Positions 1 to 9,953 of a stretch of 64,000 nt of DNA are shown here, piece by piece (the stretch's first letter is position 1; every line of letters starts with the position of its first letter). Origin of the DNA: Hyphomonas neptunium ATCC 15444 (lineage in GTDB: Bacteria > Pseudomonadota > Alphaproteobacteria > Caulobacterales > Hyphomonadaceae); contig NC_008358.1 in assembly GCF_000013025.1 (NCBI RefSeq), positions 2,170,001 to 2,234,000 on the forward strand, in the 5' to 3' direction. A program made the position numbers and the translations under genes. Below the pieces are notes generated by a model. That model did no database searches. It saw nothing but the letters and a program-made list of their open reading frames with translations, and was not told where the DNA came from.

Positions 1-610
1 GCTTGCGGGAGAGTTCGGCCGGCGTATGCGCGCTCGGCCGCACCCAGTATTCCGGCGATCCGCCGTAAAGCGCGCAGGCCACGGCCGCAGCCACCGTGCC
101 AACCCCCGCCCCCGACACCGCAAGGGCCAACAGGTCCGGATTGTCCTCGACGGCCTCGAAACCAAACGCGATCGTCGCCGCGCATTCGCGTTCCGACATC
201 GCCGCCGTCTCGGAGATGCTGGGCGTAGGCTTGTCGAGCGCGAGTTCGAAGACCCGGACATTCGCGCCGACCTGGGTCGCGATGGCTGACAAGGGTGCCC
301 GGCCAGACTTCAGCGCCTCGATATGCGCGCGGGTATCTTCATTCGAAGACAGAGAAACCCCGGAATCGACAAGGCCGTGCGAGCCCGCAAAGATCGCCAG
401 CGTCGGCTTTTCCACACGGGGCGGAAACCGGCGCTGCCAGGTGGCCAACCACTCGGCGGCCTCGCCCAGACGGCCGAAATCCCCCTCCCGGCCCATGCCG
501 AGAAGCGCCTCGTGGACTTTGCGCCCAGCTTCCGGATCGGTCTCGACCGGCTTCAGGATCAGGTCGCGGACATCATCCAGGGGGGACTTGTTCCGATTGG
601 GTTCGCTCAA
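1..610 (-). CDS. cobT: Nicotinate-nucleotide--dimethylbenzimidazole phosphoribosyltransferase (partial, C-terminus outside the window)
   Basis: CobT transfers phosphoribose from nicotinate mononucleotide to 5,6-dimethylbenzimidazole to make alpha-ribazole phosphate for the lower ligand of cobalamin. The reverse-strand reading frame is open from the left window edge to 610. It reads FAGSHGLVDSGVS, then a segment with LSAIATQVGANVRVF, then DLLALAVSGAGVGTVAAAVA, which follow the order of the CobT substrate-binding blocks. About 203 residues are present, so roughly the last third is missing. I chose a TTG start at 610 because CAGGAGA lies 8-10 bases upstream; no ATG is suitably placed. It is divergent from the DUF1289 gene. 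A cobalamin gene fits the B12-dependent methionine synthase a few kb away, although the two are not in one operon. Confidence 0.85.
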   Translation of the reverse strand, partial: MSEPNRNKSPLDDVRDLILKPVETDPEAGRKVHEALLGMGREGDFGRLGEAAEWLATWQRRFPPRVEKPTLAIFAGSHGLVDSGVSLSSNEDTRAHIEALKSGRAPLSAIATQVGANVRVFELALDKPTPSISETAAMSERECAATIAFGFEAVEDNPDLLALAVSGAGVGTVAAAVACALYGGSPEYWVRPSAHTPAELSRK

Positions 611-749
611 GGCAGTAATCTCCTGTTACCGAAATTGCCGGCAATCTTAATTATGGCAGATAAGGTACACGCCGTCCGGCAAGGATTTATTTCATCCTCT
701 CCTGTAGAACTTGCACTGCAGCCCGCCACCAGTATGGGTTACTCGTATA

Positions 750-947
750 ATGATAGAGATTGAGCCGATAAAGAGCCCCTGCATCAAGGTTTGTGCTGTA
801 GATGGCAAGACGGGGCTTTGTCTCGGATGCGGTCGGACTCTGCCTGAAATAGGCGCCTGGACCCGGCTGGGGAACGATGAGCGCGAAGCAGTGATTTCCT
901 TGCTGCCGGAACGAATTGAACGGTTGAAGGCCCTCGGGAAGCGGTGA
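750..947 (+). CDS. DUF1289 family small cysteine-rich protein
   Basis: This 65-residue protein carries the DUF1289 cysteine pattern, SPCIKVCAVDGKTGLCLGCGRT, with a CxxxC pair followed by CxxC at residues 10-30. It continues with the typical W-x-x-L-x-x-x-E-R helix (GAWTRLGNDEREAV). The family's role is unknown; the cysteines suggest zinc or iron-sulfur binding, which is inference. The ATG at 750 begins exactly at the conserved domain. The frame is open back to a TTG at 711, but that extension has no family similarity. Its stop overlaps a possible GTG start of the next gene (GTGA), which suggests coupled translation with the protease. Confidence 0.8.
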   Translation: MIEIEPIKSPCIKVCAVDGKTGLCLGCGRTLPEIGAWTRLGNDEREAVISLLPERIERLKALGKR

Positions 948-952
948 CGGGA

Positions 953-1495
953 ATGAGCGCAGGCAAGATATTGTCCCTGATAGCCACTGCGGTTGCGATC
1001 GCAATGGTCATCGGCCTTTATCTTGCGCCCAAGCTGCGCGAGGCCGAATATCAGGCCGCGCTGGAGCGTCAGCGCGAAACCAAGAATGTTGTGGCGACCG
1101 CTTCCGAGCCTGCCTCCTCTATCCACACCCGCGCCGCCTTCATCGAACGCGAAGCCGATGGCCATTACTGGACCCGCGCCGATGTCACCGGCACCGAGGT
1201 CAAGTTCATGGTCGATACCGGCGCCAGCATCGTCGCCCTCACTTACCGGGATGCCCAGCGCCTCGGCCTGAAGCCGGAGGTGCTGACCTATGATTCGGAA
1301 ATCCGCACCGCCGGCGGCGTCACCTACGGCGCGCCTGTGACCCTCGACAGCATCCGGATCGGCCGGGTCGAGGTGGAAAGCGTGAATGCGGTCGTTCTTC
1401 GCAGCGAGCTGGAACAGTCCCTGCTGGGCATGACTTTCCTCAGCGAGCTGAACTCCTACGAGTTCCGCAAAGGCCAGCTGATCATACGCCAGTAA
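953..1495 (+). CDS. Retropepsin-like aspartic protease, TIGR02281 family
   Basis: A membrane-anchored aspartic protease of the retropepsin clan (TIGR02281). An N-terminal hydrophobic segment (about residues 6-26, ending before LAPKLREAEY) anchors it to the inner membrane, with the catalytic domain on the periplasmic side. The active-site motif FMVDTGAS lies near residue 90, followed by the flap region and the C-terminal LLGMTFLSELNSYEFRKGQLII typical of the family. Such proteins have one DTG site and act as homodimers. Translation could start at GTG 944, overlapping the DUF1289 stop, or at ATG 953; I prefer 953 because GGGAAG at 936-941 is better spaced to it. The 3' end overlaps the convergent pyruvate kinase gene by 14 bases. 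The substrate is unknown. Confidence 0.85.
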   Translation: MSAGKILSLIATAVAIAMVIGLYLAPKLREAEYQAALERQRETKNVVATASEPASSIHTRAAFIEREADGHYWTRADVTGTEVKFMVDTGASIVALTYRDAQRLGLKPEVLTYDSEIRTAGGVTYGAPVTLDSIRIGRVEVESVNAVVLRSELEQSLLGMTFLSELNSYEFRKGQLIIRQ

Positions 1496-2906
1496 TCGGC
1501 TTGCCGTCCGCGCCGCGGCCCACCCCGATTTCCCAGGCGAAGCGTTCCTCATCTCCTGACCAGCGTGCGTAGGTGACACGGCCTTCCAGGCCAGCTGCCT
1601 TCATCAGGTCGCGATACCAGTTCTCCGTGCCTGCATTCAGCCTTTGGGGGTGAACGCCCCAGAGAAGACACGCCTGGCGAAGCCGCTGATCGTCGAGCGA
1701 TCCGTAAAGAATCGGTACGCACCCGCGCACACGGGCGAACCGCGCCAGCCGCTCGAATGCGCCGGTGCGCAGGGCAAGCGCGGCAGCGCCTTCCGCTTCC
1801 GCCATCGTGAGCGCAGCCTGCGCAACAATGTCGATCGCATTTTCGGCCTGAGCCTCTCCGCAGAACTCGGCAAGCGAGCGGCGATAGTCATCCGCGCCTT
1901 CCGTGGCCCGTATGATGCGGGACATGATCGCCACCGCCGTTGCCGGATGGCGCCCCACAGCCGTCTCGGCGGACAGCATGACAGCGTCCGCGCCCTGATA
2001 GATCGCCGTCGCCACGTCCGAGGCTTCAGCCCGCGTGGGCGCAGAATTCTCGATCATCGATTCCAGCATCTGCGTCGCCACGATTACCGGCCGCCCCAGA
2101 GCACGCGCTACGCGCACGATGCGACGCTGAATGACCGGGACCTCCTCGGGTGCAAACTCAACGCCCAGATCGCCTCGCGCCACCATTACCGCGTCAGCCG
2201 CCGCGACAATTGCTTCCAGATGAATGATCGCGGCAGGCTTCTCGAGCTTTGCCACCAGAGGCGCGCGACCGGCAATGATCGCCTTGACCTCCTCAACATC
2301 CTCAACCGTTTGAACGAAGGACAGCGCGACAATGTCCACGCCGATTTCCAGCGCGAAGTCCAGGTCAGCGCGGTCCTTCTCCGTCAGTGCACGGACCGGC
2401 AGCGCCTTGCCCCGAACGGTAAAGCCCTTCTTGTCGCCCAGCTTGCCGGGGACTTCAGCGCGTACGCGCGGCTCGCTGCCGCCACTGATCACGGTGAAGA
2501 TCAGCTTGCCGTCATCGGCCAGGATCGTGTCGCCCTCCTCAAGGATGGCAACAATCTCGGCATGGGGTACCGGGATCGTTTCCGGGTCCGGTGCCGTTTC
2601 GCCAACAATGATGCGGTATTCCTTGCGAAAGCCCAGCTTCAGCGAACCACCGTCGAACTTGCCAACACGCACCTTAGGTCCCTGAAGATCTGCAAGCGTC
2701 GCGAGCGGCCAGCCGACAGCGGCTTCTGCGGCGCGCACCGCCTTCAGGGCTTCAAGATGGGCCGCGTGTTCGCCATGGCTGAAATTCAGGCGGAACACAT
2801 CGACGCCCGCCTCCGCCAGTGCACGCACTTCCCTAGGCGAACGGCTGCCTGGCCCCAGCGTGGCGACAATCTTGGCATTCTCGCCCTGCAGATGGGATTT
2901 GATCAT
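1482..2906 (-). CDS. pyk: Pyruvate kinase
   Basis: Cytoplasmic glycolytic enzyme converting phosphoenolpyruvate and ADP to pyruvate and ATP. The 474-residue length is normal. The N-terminal barrel motifs are present: AKIVATLGPGSRS near residue 11, FRLNFSHG near residue 38 and DLQGPKVRVG near residue 73. The signature APLVAKLEKPAA with the catalytic Lys is near residue 220, followed by MVARGDLGVE and VIVATQMLESM. The C-terminal domain ends in a typical allosteric fold but seems shortened. It is a single gene facing the protease gene, with a 273-base divergent region toward the GGDEF/EAL gene. The activator of its allosteric site cannot be read from sequence alone. Confidence 0.97.
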   Translation of the reverse strand: MIKSHLQGENAKIVATLGPGSRSPREVRALAEAGVDVFRLNFSHGEHAAHLEALKAVRAAEAAVGWPLATLADLQGPKVRVGKFDGGSLKLGFRKEYRIIVGETAPDPETIPVPHAEIVAILEEGDTILADDGKLIFTVISGGSEPRVRAEVPGKLGDKKGFTVRGKALPVRALTEKDRADLDFALEIGVDIVALSFVQTVEDVEEVKAIIAGRAPLVAKLEKPAAIIHLEAIVAAADAVMVARGDLGVEFAPEEVPVIQRRIVRVARALGRPVIVATQMLESMIENSAPTRAEASDVATAIYQGADAVMLSAETAVGRHPATAVAIMSRIIRATEGADDYRRSLAEFCGEAQAENAIDIVAQAALTMAEAEGAAALALRTGAFERLARFARVRGCVPILYGSLDDQRLRQACLLWGVHPQRLNAGTENWYRDLMKAAGLEGRVTYARWSGDEERFAWEIGVGRGADGKPITGV

Positions 2907-3179
2907 CGGGCAGTTCCTTCGTTTGCGGGCGCTTCAGGCAGTCTGGCTACAACGACTCTCGGCATCCGCGAAACACTTCTCAGGCGCCGCGCATTTCCCT
3001 CTCCGCAAAACAATCGAGCACTTACGCCTGGATGCCATTTTTTTGGAAGGATTGCGACAGGTTTTAGAACAAAAACACATGTTATTTCAAGCACTTAGTA
3101 AACCAGGAAATTTACCTTTCCCCGCTATGCACATTCCAAGACGCGCTGCAGCGCGCACTACAGAACACAAGGATATGGC

Positions 3180-4916
3180 ATGCAATTTGGTGAGCTTGAT
3201 GTTCAGAACGTTCCCGCGCTCCGGGCCGACGGACTGTGCCGCGACGCAATCGATTTCTTCGTCGCGAACCCGAGACTGAGGCTCATCGCTGCCGTGGACG
3301 CAACCGGACGTCCGGCCGGAGCGCTCACGCGAACGAAAATTATCTCCAAAGCTGCAAGCCAGTTTGGCAGGGCGCTCTATGACGCCCGGCCGCTTGCCGA
3401 ATTCATGGAGCCGCCCCGCTTTGTCGTCGGCACAGACCAGCAAGTTGCTGACATCGCCAACCAGCTTGCCGCGACTGACCTGACCAATGCGCCTGACGGC
3501 TACATTCTGGTGGATCATCTTGGCCGCTATGCCGGGATCGTGGATGGACTGTCCGTACTCCGTGCACTCCTCAAGCTGAACATGCAGCTTGTAGATGAAC
3601 TCAATTCCGAAGTGGCAGTCCGCTGCGAAGCCGAAAAGGAAGCCAGGCGCCTTGCCGATACCGACACGTTGACCGGCCTGAACAATCGCAGGCTGTTCAT
3701 CGAAGAGGCAGACCGCTTCGTTCAGCTCGGCACGCCCGCCTGGCTCATCTATGTGGATCTCGACCGGTTCAAGTATCTCAATGACAAATACGGCCATGCT
3801 GTCGGGGATGATGCCCTGAAGGTGATCGCCGGACGAATTCAGGACGGGTGGCCCGGCGCACTGGTCGCAAGGCTGGGGGGCGACGAATTCGGGATGCTGA
3901 TTGATGCGGCGCGGCTCGAAGGAAGCCTCGACGAAGAGTTGATTCGGCTGCACGCCTCACTCTGCGCGCCCTTCCCATCCAAGCCCGGCGCCGTCAGCGT
4001 TGGCGCGTCAATCGGCGCGGCGGAATTTCCTGGCGATGCCGCCACACGGTCCGAATGGCTCCATGCAGCCGACAAAGCCATGCAGCGCGCCAAGTCCGAT
4101 CATGGCGGCGTGCGTCTGTTTGATCCCACAATCGACATTGCCGAGGCCAAGCAAGCCCGCCTCACGGAGTCCCTGCAGGCCGCCGTTTCGGAAAACCAGA
4201 TACGTCCGGTATTCCAGCCTTTCTATTCGGTCGCAAACGGACAACTGGCGGGATATGAAGTGCTGGCGCGCTGGAATGGGCCCGACATCGGGTTCATACC
4301 CGGCCCCGGTGAATTCATTCCCCTTCTCGAGCGCCTCGGTCTGATCGATGAGATGTTCTGGGGCGTTGCTGAGCAGGCCCTGCTTGCCTGCCGGAAAATG
4401 CCTTCCCACCTGAAGATCGCGCTCAATGTTTCCCCCATCCAGTTTGCCAACCGCCTATTCCCGGCCCGGCTGGCCGCGCTCGCGTCCCGTATCGGTGTGC
4501 AGTGCAATCAGCTGGAAATTGAGATCACCGAAACGGCCATGTTCCGCGACATGACGCACACAGTATCGGTGCTCCGTGATCTGAGCGATATGGGGATGTC
4601 CATCGCCCTTGATGATTTCGGGACCGGCTATTCCTCCCTGACATTGGTGAAGGAGCTACCGCTCACCAAACTCAAGATCGACAAGTCCTTCATCCAGTCG
4701 GCGCAGAACTCGCCAAGCTCCGACAAGATCGTGTCGGCCGCCATTGGCCTCAGCCAGGCCCTGAACATCCTATGCTGCGCAGAGGGCGTTGAAGACGCTG
4801 CAACGCTCGAACGCCTCAGGGGCATGAACTGCGATCTCGCGCAGGGCTTCCTGCTCGGCAGGCCAGCGGCAGTCCTGGGTGGAGGCCGCAGCCAGGCCCT
4901 GAGCGCCGCCGGCTAG
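3180..4916 (+). CDS. CBS-GGDEF-EAL bifunctional cyclic-di-GMP protein
   Basis: A 578-residue soluble protein that may make and/or hydrolyse the second messenger c-di-GMP. Residues 1-135 look like a pair of CBS motifs (sensory nucleotide-binding module). A GGDEF domain follows, with the intact active-site motif [11 protein letters not shown] near residue 230. The inhibitory RxxD site expected just before GGDEF is absent. The EAL domain (about 325-570) keeps the key residues: [41 protein letters not shown] and QGFLLGRP. The EAL signature reads EVL, which is tolerated in active phosphodiesterases. The start follows AAGGA with 7-base spacing. No membrane segment is seen. It meets metH tail to tail with a 4-base overlap. 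I expect phosphodiesterase activity; cyclase activity is possible. Confidence 0.93.
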   Translation: MQFGELDVQNVPALRADGLCRDAIDFFVANPRLRLIAAVDATGRPAGALTRTKIISKAASQFGRALYDARPLAEFMEPPRFVVGTDQQVADIANQLAATDLTNAPDGYILVDHLGRYAGIVDGLSVLRALLKLNMQLVDELNSEVAVRCEAEKEARRLADTDTLTGLNNRRLFIEEADRFVQLGTPAWLIYVDLDRFKYLNDKYGHAVGDDALKVIAGRIQDGWPGALVARLGGDEFGMLIDAARLEGSLDEELIRLHASLCAPFPSKPGAVSVGASIGAAEFPGDAATRSEWLHAADKAMQRAKSDHGGVRLFDPTIDIAEAKQARLTESLQAAVSENQIRPVFQPFYSVANGQLAGYEVLARWNGPDIGFIPGPGEFIPLLERLGLIDEMFWGVAEQALLACRKMPSHLKIALNVSPIQFANRLFPARLAALASRIGVQCNQLEIEITETAMFRDMTHTVSVLRDLSDMGMSIALDDFGTGYSSLTLVKELPLTKLKIDKSFIQSAQNSPSSDKIVSAAIGLSQALNILCCAEGVEDAATLERLRGMNCDLAQGFLLGRPAAVLGGGRSQALSAAG

Positions 4917-7555
4917 GCTACTGCATCCGCCATCACGAATGGATCATATGAGAGGATCGGCGCCAGCCAGCGTTCGGCCATGCGCGTTTCCCAGCCCTTG
5001 CGCGCGGCATAGTCAGCCACCTGATCCCGGCCGATCCGGCCGACGGCAAAGTAGACGCTCTTCGGGTGCGAAAGATACAGCCCCGACACGCTGGACGCGG
5101 GCATCATCGCATAGCTGGAGGTCAGCTCCACGCCGATACGTTTCTCTGCTTCCAGCAGGCGGAACAGCGTCGCTTTCTCGGTATGGTCTGGCTGGCAGGG
5201 ATAGCCCGCCGCCGGGCGGATACCCTGATATTTCTCCGCGATCAGTTCGTCCGTAGAAAGCGCTTCGTCCGGCGCATAGGCCCAGAGTTCCTTGCGGACC
5301 TTTTCGTGCATGTACTCGGCCATGGCCTCGGCAAACCGGTCGGCCAGTGCTTTCACCATGATGGAAGAATAATCGTCGCCCTTGGCGGCAAATCTCTGCG
5401 CGATGTCTTCAACTTCCGGACCAGAGGTGACGCAGAAGCCGCCAATCCAATCATCCCCCTTTGGAGCGACGAAATCAGCCAGCGCAAAGTTTGGCTGGCT
5501 GTTATCCTTCATCATCTGCTGGCGCAGAGTCAGGAAGGCCTCGCCATTGGCAAGTTTGACATCATCCCCAGCGGAATTGGCTTTCCAGAAACCTACAACC
5601 GCTTTCGGCTTCAGCCAGTCTTCCCCGACCAGCTGCTGCATCATCGCCTGGGTATCCCGCCACAGGCTGGAGGCTGCCTCGCCCACGATCTTGTCTTCCA
5701 GAATGGCCGGATAGCGCCCCGCCAGATCCCAGGCAGAGAAATACGGCGTCCAGTCGATATAGCGGGCCAGCGTGCCCAGATCGATGTCCTCAAACGTCCG
5801 CACACCCTCATAGGTGGGCCTCGGCGGTGTATAGCTGTCCCAGTCGAATTTGAGCTTGGCAGCGCGCGCTTCGGCAATAGGCAGGCGCGGCTTGGGCGGT
5901 CCATCCTTGCGGGCTTCCCGCATCCGCTCATACCGCGCGCGTACTTCGCCCAGAAATACCGGGCGATCCTCATCGCTGAGCAGTGTACTGACGACGCCGA
6001 CCGCGCGGCTGGCATCCACCACATGCACCACCGGCGCGGAGCGGATCGCGGGCTCGATCTTCACCGCCGTATGCGCTGCGCTCGTCGTTGCCCCGCCAAT
6101 CAGCAGCGGCTGCACCATGCCCCGGCGCTGCATCTCGGACGCAACATAGACCATCTCATCAAGGCTCGGCGTGATCAGCCCGGAAAGCCCGATAATGTCG
6201 GCCTTCTCGCGCACCGCCGTATCGAGGATTTTTTCCGCCGGCACCATCACGCCGAGATCGACAATCTCGTACCCGTTACAGGCCAGAACCACGCCAACAA
6301 TGTTCTTACCGATGTCATGCACATCGCCCTTCACCGTGGCTAGGATCACCTTGCCATTCGATTTGCGCTCCAGACCCAGCTCCCGCTTTTCCGCCTCCAT
6401 GTAGGGCTCAAGCCAGGCCACAGCCTGCTTCATCACGCGGGCTGATTTTACCACCTGCGGCAGGAACATCTTGCCCGACCCGAACAGGTCGCCCACCACA
6501 TTCATGCCCGCCATCAGCGGCCCTTCAATCACATGCAGCGGCCGCGCCACGCTCAGGCGCGCTTCTTCCGTGTCCGTATCAATAAACTCGGTGATGCCAT
6601 GCACCAGCGCATGCTCCAGCCGCTTGGCAACGGGCAGCTCCCGCCAGGCCAGATCCTTGACCTGCACTTTGCCTTTTTGTCCCTTGAACCGTTCGGCCAG
6701 GTCCACAAGCCGGTCGGTCGCATCAGCGCGGCGGTTGAGGATCACATCCTCCACGGCCTCGCGCAATTCCCGGTCAATGTCGTCATATATATCCAGCTGC
6801 CCGGCATTCACGATGCCCATGTCCATGCCCGCAGGGATCGCATAATACAGGAACACAGAGTGCATCGCCCGGCGCACCGGTTCGTTGCCCCGGAAGGAGA
6901 AAGACACGTTGGAAAGCCCGCCAGAGATGTGGCAGCCAGGGCAAGTCCTGCGGATTTCCCGCGTCGCTTCGATAAAGTCCAGCGCGTAGGTATTGTGCTC
7001 CTCAATCCCCGTCGCCACAGCGAAAACGTTGGGATCGAAGATGATGTCTTCAGCCGGGAATCCAACTTCTTCGGTCAGGATACGGAACGCCCGCTGGCAA
7101 ATCTCGATCTTGCGCGGCGCGGTATCGGCCTGCCCCTGTTCATCAAACGCCATCACGACGACGGCTGCGCCATAGGACAGACACGCCCGCGCCTGCTCGC
7201 GGAACTTGTCCTCGCCTTCCTTCATGGAGATCGAGTTGACGATGGCTTTGCCCTGAACGCATTTCAGGCCCGCCTCGATCACTTCCCATTTGGAAGAGTC
7301 GATCATAACCGGCACGCGCGCAATATCTGGCTCGGCGGCAATCAGGTTCAGGAAGGTGGTCATGGCCTGCACGCCGTCCAGCATGCCTTCATCCATGTTT
7401 ACATCGATCACCTGCGCGCCGCTCTCCACCTGTTGGCGGGCGACCTCCACGGCATCGCCGTAGCGCCCGTCGGTAATCATCTTCCGGAACACGGCAGAGC
7501 CGGTGATGTTGGTGCGTTCACCGATATTGATGAATGTAGCTGTTGCGTCTGTCAT
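4913..7555 (-). CDS. metH: Methionine synthase, C-terminal part (folate, B12 and SAM-activation domains)
   Basis: This 880-residue protein holds the last three modules of cobalamin-dependent methionine synthase. The methyltetrahydrofolate-binding barrel starts at once with [19 protein letters not shown]. The B12-binding domain has the DxHxxG ligand motif in [12 protein letters not shown], near residue 415. The activation domain at the C-terminus has [15 protein letters not shown], which binds SAM for reductive reactivation. The homocysteine-binding module is encoded separately at 7977-9035, so the two proteins must work together. Its ATG overlaps the stop of the small gene before it (ATGA), showing translational coupling. 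It is the last gene of the operon ArsR-metF-metH(N)-small gene-metH(C). Confidence 0.95.
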   Translation of the reverse strand: MTDATATFINIGERTNITGSAVFRKMITDGRYGDAVEVARQQVESGAQVIDVNMDEGMLDGVQAMTTFLNLIAAEPDIARVPVMIDSSKWEVIEAGLKCVQGKAIVNSISMKEGEDKFREQARACLSYGAAVVVMAFDEQGQADTAPRKIEICQRAFRILTEEVGFPAEDIIFDPNVFAVATGIEEHNTYALDFIEATREIRRTCPGCHISGGLSNVSFSFRGNEPVRRAMHSVFLYYAIPAGMDMGIVNAGQLDIYDDIDRELREAVEDVILNRRADATDRLVDLAERFKGQKGKVQVKDLAWRELPVAKRLEHALVHGITEFIDTDTEEARLSVARPLHVIEGPLMAGMNVVGDLFGSGKMFLPQVVKSARVMKQAVAWLEPYMEAEKRELGLERKSNGKVILATVKGDVHDIGKNIVGVVLACNGYEIVDLGVMVPAEKILDTAVREKADIIGLSGLITPSLDEMVYVASEMQRRGMVQPLLIGGATTSAAHTAVKIEPAIRSAPVVHVVDASRAVGVVSTLLSDEDRPVFLGEVRARYERMREARKDGPPKPRLPIAEARAAKLKFDWDSYTPPRPTYEGVRTFEDIDLGTLARYIDWTPYFSAWDLAGRYPAILEDKIVGEAASSLWRDTQAMMQQLVGEDWLKPKAVVGFWKANSAGDDVKLANGEAFLTLRQQMMKDNSQPNFALADFVAPKGDDWIGGFCVTSGPEVEDIAQRFAAKGDDYSSIMVKALADRFAEAMAEYMHEKVRKELWAYAPDEALSTDELIAEKYQGIRPAAGYPCQPDHTEKATLFRLLEAEKRIGVELTSSYAMMPASSVSGLYLSHPKSVYFAVGRIGRDQVADYAARKGWETRMAERWLAPILSYDPFVMADAVA

Positions 7556-7980
7556 TTTCGCGACCTTCCGCGGTCCAGCGGCCAGTTGCCATCCGGGAGA
7601 ATGGCAAAGCCGTCCGTCTTCTGATTGTAGATATAAATCCAGCCCTGCTCGCCCGTTTCGGCGCCAGCCTCATCGAGGACCGGCACCCGGCCGCGCAGGT
7701 AAAGCGATGTAGCCGGGTCATCCGTCACATCTTCAAATGCGTCCATCGCGGGCACGACGCTCACATCCTTTACGCGCCACACCGCGCCGTGACAGAGCGT
7801 ATCGCCCGCCACCACGCCCGGAAACCCGCCTAGATCAAGCATCCGCCCGCGGAACCGGCAGGCCCCGAGAAATTCCCCGGCCAGCTCAAGTCCGAGCTCG
7901 TCCGGCGCGCCCGCTGCGCCCTGCTTCAGAAGGCCGTAGAAGATGAAAACATCTCCGGCCTGCACGTCCGTTTGCGTCAC
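7552..7980 (-). CDS. Gamma-glutamylcyclotransferase-like (AIG2/GGCT fold) protein
   Basis: A 142-residue protein with the GGCT/AIG2 fold signature: the opening strand [11 protein letters not shown] holds the YGxL substrate-binding motif, followed by [17 protein letters not shown] and [11 protein letters not shown] conserved acidic residue (EDVTD near residue 85) could be the catalytic Glu, though this alignment is by eye. The family cyclises gamma-glutamyl amines to release 5-oxoproline. It starts at GTG 7980, overlapping the stop of the metH N-terminal gene (GTGA), and ends in ATGA overlap with the metH C-terminal gene. It therefore sits between the two halves of methionine synthase. The direct substrate is unknown; a link to methionine or glutathione sulfur metabolism is inference. 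A 5-oxoprolinase operon lies elsewhere in the window. Confidence 0.8.
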   Translation of the reverse strand: MTQTDVQAGDVFIFYGLLKQGAAGAPDELGLELAGEFLGACRFRGRMLDLGGFPGVVAGDTLCHGAVWRVKDVSVVPAMDAFEDVTDDPATSLYLRGRVPVLDEAGAETGEQGWIYIYNQKTDGFAILPDGNWPLDRGRSRK

Positions 7981-9035
7981 GATGCCACCGTAAACGGCTC
8001 CAGCCCCGACAGACGCATGGCCCGCGAAACTTCCGGCAGCTTGCGCGGCGGCGCCGATCTGATTGCCTGCGCAATCGCAGCGATATGTCCCGGCGAGGTG
8101 CCGCAGCATCCGCCCAGCACGTTCACCAGCCCGCTGTTGGCCCATTCTTTCAGATGCGCCGCGGTCTGGTCAGGCGTCTCGTCATACTCGCCAAAGGCGT
8201 TGGGCAGGCCGGCATTGGGATAAGCAATCACGCGGGTATCCGCCACGCGCGAAATAGAGGCCACGTGCTGGCGCATCAGGTCCGCGCCCAGCGCGCAATT
8301 GAGGCCGATCGCCCAGGGCCGCGCATGGCGCACGGAATTCCAGAACGCCTCAGCCGTCTGCCCACTGAGCGTCCGGCCCGAAGCATCCGTAATCGTGCCG
8401 GAAATGATGATCGGCAGGTCGATACCCTTCTGCTCGCGCAGGTCGATCAGCGCCTTGATCGCCGCCTTGGCGTTCAGTGTGTCGAACACCGTCTCGATCA
8501 GGAACACGTCTATAAACGGCGCCATCGCCTCGGCCTGCTCAAAATAGGCTTCGCGCACCTGGTCAAATGTCACGTCCCGGTAGCCCGGATCATTCACATT
8601 CGGGCTCAGCGACAGCGTCTTGTTCGTCGGCCCGATAGCGCCCATCACGCCTACAGGACGGCCAAGTTCTGCTTCGGCCTTATCAGCCACATCCCGCGCA
8701 ATCCGCGCGCCTTCGCGGGCGATTTCGGCGGCAAGGGCCTCCATCTTGTAATCGGCCATGGCGATGGTGGTCGCAGAGAATGTGTTCGTCTCCACAAAGT
8801 CCGCCCCCGCATCAATATATTTACGGTGAATCTCGCCGATCACATCCGGGCGGGTGAGGTTCAAAAGGTCATTGTTGCCCTTCAACGGAATTTCCCAGTC
8901 GCCAAACCGGTTTCCCTGAAAATCCTCTTCGGTCAGCTTGTAGTTCTGAATCTGCGTGCCCATCGCGCCGTCGAGCACGAGGATACGTTGATTGGCGAGC
9001 GCTTCGAGCGCCTTGAAACGGTCTTGGCTGTTCAT
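7977..9035 (-). CDS. metH: Methionine synthase, N-terminal homocysteine S-methyltransferase part
   Basis: A 352-residue stand-alone homocysteine-binding module. It begins with [20 protein letters not shown] sequence and carries the zinc ligands GLNCALGAD near residue 245 and the paired cysteines [13 protein letters not shown] near residue 310. These three Cys bind the zinc that activates homocysteine thiolate. The module would receive the methyl group from the cobalamin of the C-terminal protein at 4913-7555. It is preceded by metF with a 3-base gap and followed by the GGCT-like gene in GTGA overlap. Splitting is known in some alphaproteobacteria; both halves have their own start codons and complete domain borders, so this is not a frameshifted gene. 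Confidence 0.95.
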   Translation of the reverse strand: MNSQDRFKALEALANQRILVLDGAMGTQIQNYKLTEEDFQGNRFGDWEIPLKGNNDLLNLTRPDVIGEIHRKYIDAGADFVETNTFSATTIAMADYKMEALAAEIAREGARIARDVADKAEAELGRPVGVMGAIGPTNKTLSLSPNVNDPGYRDVTFDQVREAYFEQAEAMAPFIDVFLIETVFDTLNAKAAIKALIDLREQKGIDLPIIISGTITDASGRTLSGQTAEAFWNSVRHARPWAIGLNCALGADLMRQHVASISRVADTRVIAYPNAGLPNAFGEYDETPDQTAAHLKEWANSGLVNVLGGCCGTSPGHIAAIAQAIRSAPPRKLPEVSRAMRLSGLEPFTVAS

Positions 9036-9038
9036 GGC

Positions 9039-9953
9039 TCAGGCTGCCTTTGCGGACTGGGGGTTGAGGCCAAGCAGGCGGCAGGTGGACAGCGCCAGCC
9101 CCGCGCGGTTCAGCGTGTAGAAATGGAAGTCCTCAACACCTTCGGCCTGCAGTTTCCGGCAGAGGTCGGCGGCCACATTCGCGGTGACGAGATCACGTGT
9201 CTCCTCGTCCTCATCCAGCCCGTCATAAAGCGTGTGCAGCCAGGCGGGGATGGATGAACCGCACAGGCCAGCGATGCGCTTCAGGCCGTTGAAATTGGGC
9301 TGCAGCATGATGCCGGGAACGATCGGCATGGTCACGCCGCCTGCCCGCGCCTTCTCGAGGAAAGCGAGATACACGTCCGGCTCGAAGAAGAATTGCGTGA
9401 TCGCCCGGTCCGCGCCCGCATCCTGCTTGGCCTTCAGGAAGGCAATCTCCGCGTCCCATCCCAGATTTTCCGGGTGAAGCTCAGGATAGCAGGAGACCGA
9501 AATCTCGAAACACTTGCCCAGCTCCGGGCGATGCTCCCTCAGCCCACGGATGAGATCAACCGAGTCGGCAAAGCCTCCCGGATGGGCCTCGAACTTCGCG
9601 CCCATGCCTGCTGGCGGGTCGCCGCGCAGCGCAACGATATGCTTCACGCCCGCCTGCCAATATTCCTCGGCTACGGCGAGCACTTCTTCCTTCGTGGCCG
9701 AAACGCAGGTCAGGTGCGCTGCCGGGGGAAGCGCCGTTTCCGCCGCGATGCGGCGCACCGTGTCATGCGTGCGCTCCCGCGTGGAGCCGCCCGCGCCATA
9801 GGTGACCGAGACAAATGCCGGCGCCATCGGCTCCAGGCGCTGAACCGTCTCCCAGAGGCGGGCATTCATCGCCTCGGATTTCGGCGGGAAAAACTCGAAC
9901 GAGACCCGCACCGGGTCTTTAGTTGCTTGCGACGGGATGGCCGGACGGGTCAC
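9039..9953 (-). CDS. metF: Methylenetetrahydrofolate reductase
   Basis: MetF reduces 5,10-methylenetetrahydrofolate to 5-methyltetrahydrofolate with FAD and NADH, supplying the methyl donor for the MetH proteins downstream. The 304-residue length matches bacterial MetF. Diagnostic segments are VSFEFFPPKSEAMNARLW near residue 18, FVSVTYGAGGSTRERTHDTV near residue 47 and the flavin-region ALRGDPPAG near residue 110. DRAITQFFFEPDVYLAFLEKA and IVPGIMLQPNF also match the family. The ATG overlaps the end of the ArsR-methyltransferase gene (ATGA), so it is very likely co-transcribed with and translationally coupled to that regulator. Confidence 0.97.
   Translation of the reverse strand: MTRPAIPSQATKDPVRVSFEFFPPKSEAMNARLWETVQRLEPMAPAFVSVTYGAGGSTRERTHDTVRRIAAETALPPAAHLTCVSATKEEVLAVAEEYWQAGVKHIVALRGDPPAGMGAKFEAHPGGFADSVDLIRGLREHRPELGKCFEISVSCYPELHPENLGWDAEIAFLKAKQDAGADRAITQFFFEPDVYLAFLEKARAGGVTMPIVPGIMLQPNFNGLKRIAGLCGSSIPAWLHTLYDGLDEDEETRDLVTANVAADLCRKLQAEGVEDFHFYTLNRAGLALSTCRLLGLNPQSAKAA

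Noticed and set aside
1644..3098. 484-residue plus-strand ORF
   Set aside because: It lies antisense to pyruvate kinase, which has full family motifs. The plus frame is rich in Arg, His and Cys with no motif.
4913..9035. metH as a frameshifted or broken gene
   Set aside because: Both parts have whole domains, own start codons and coupled overlaps with a third gene. This is a split enzyme rather than a pseudogene.
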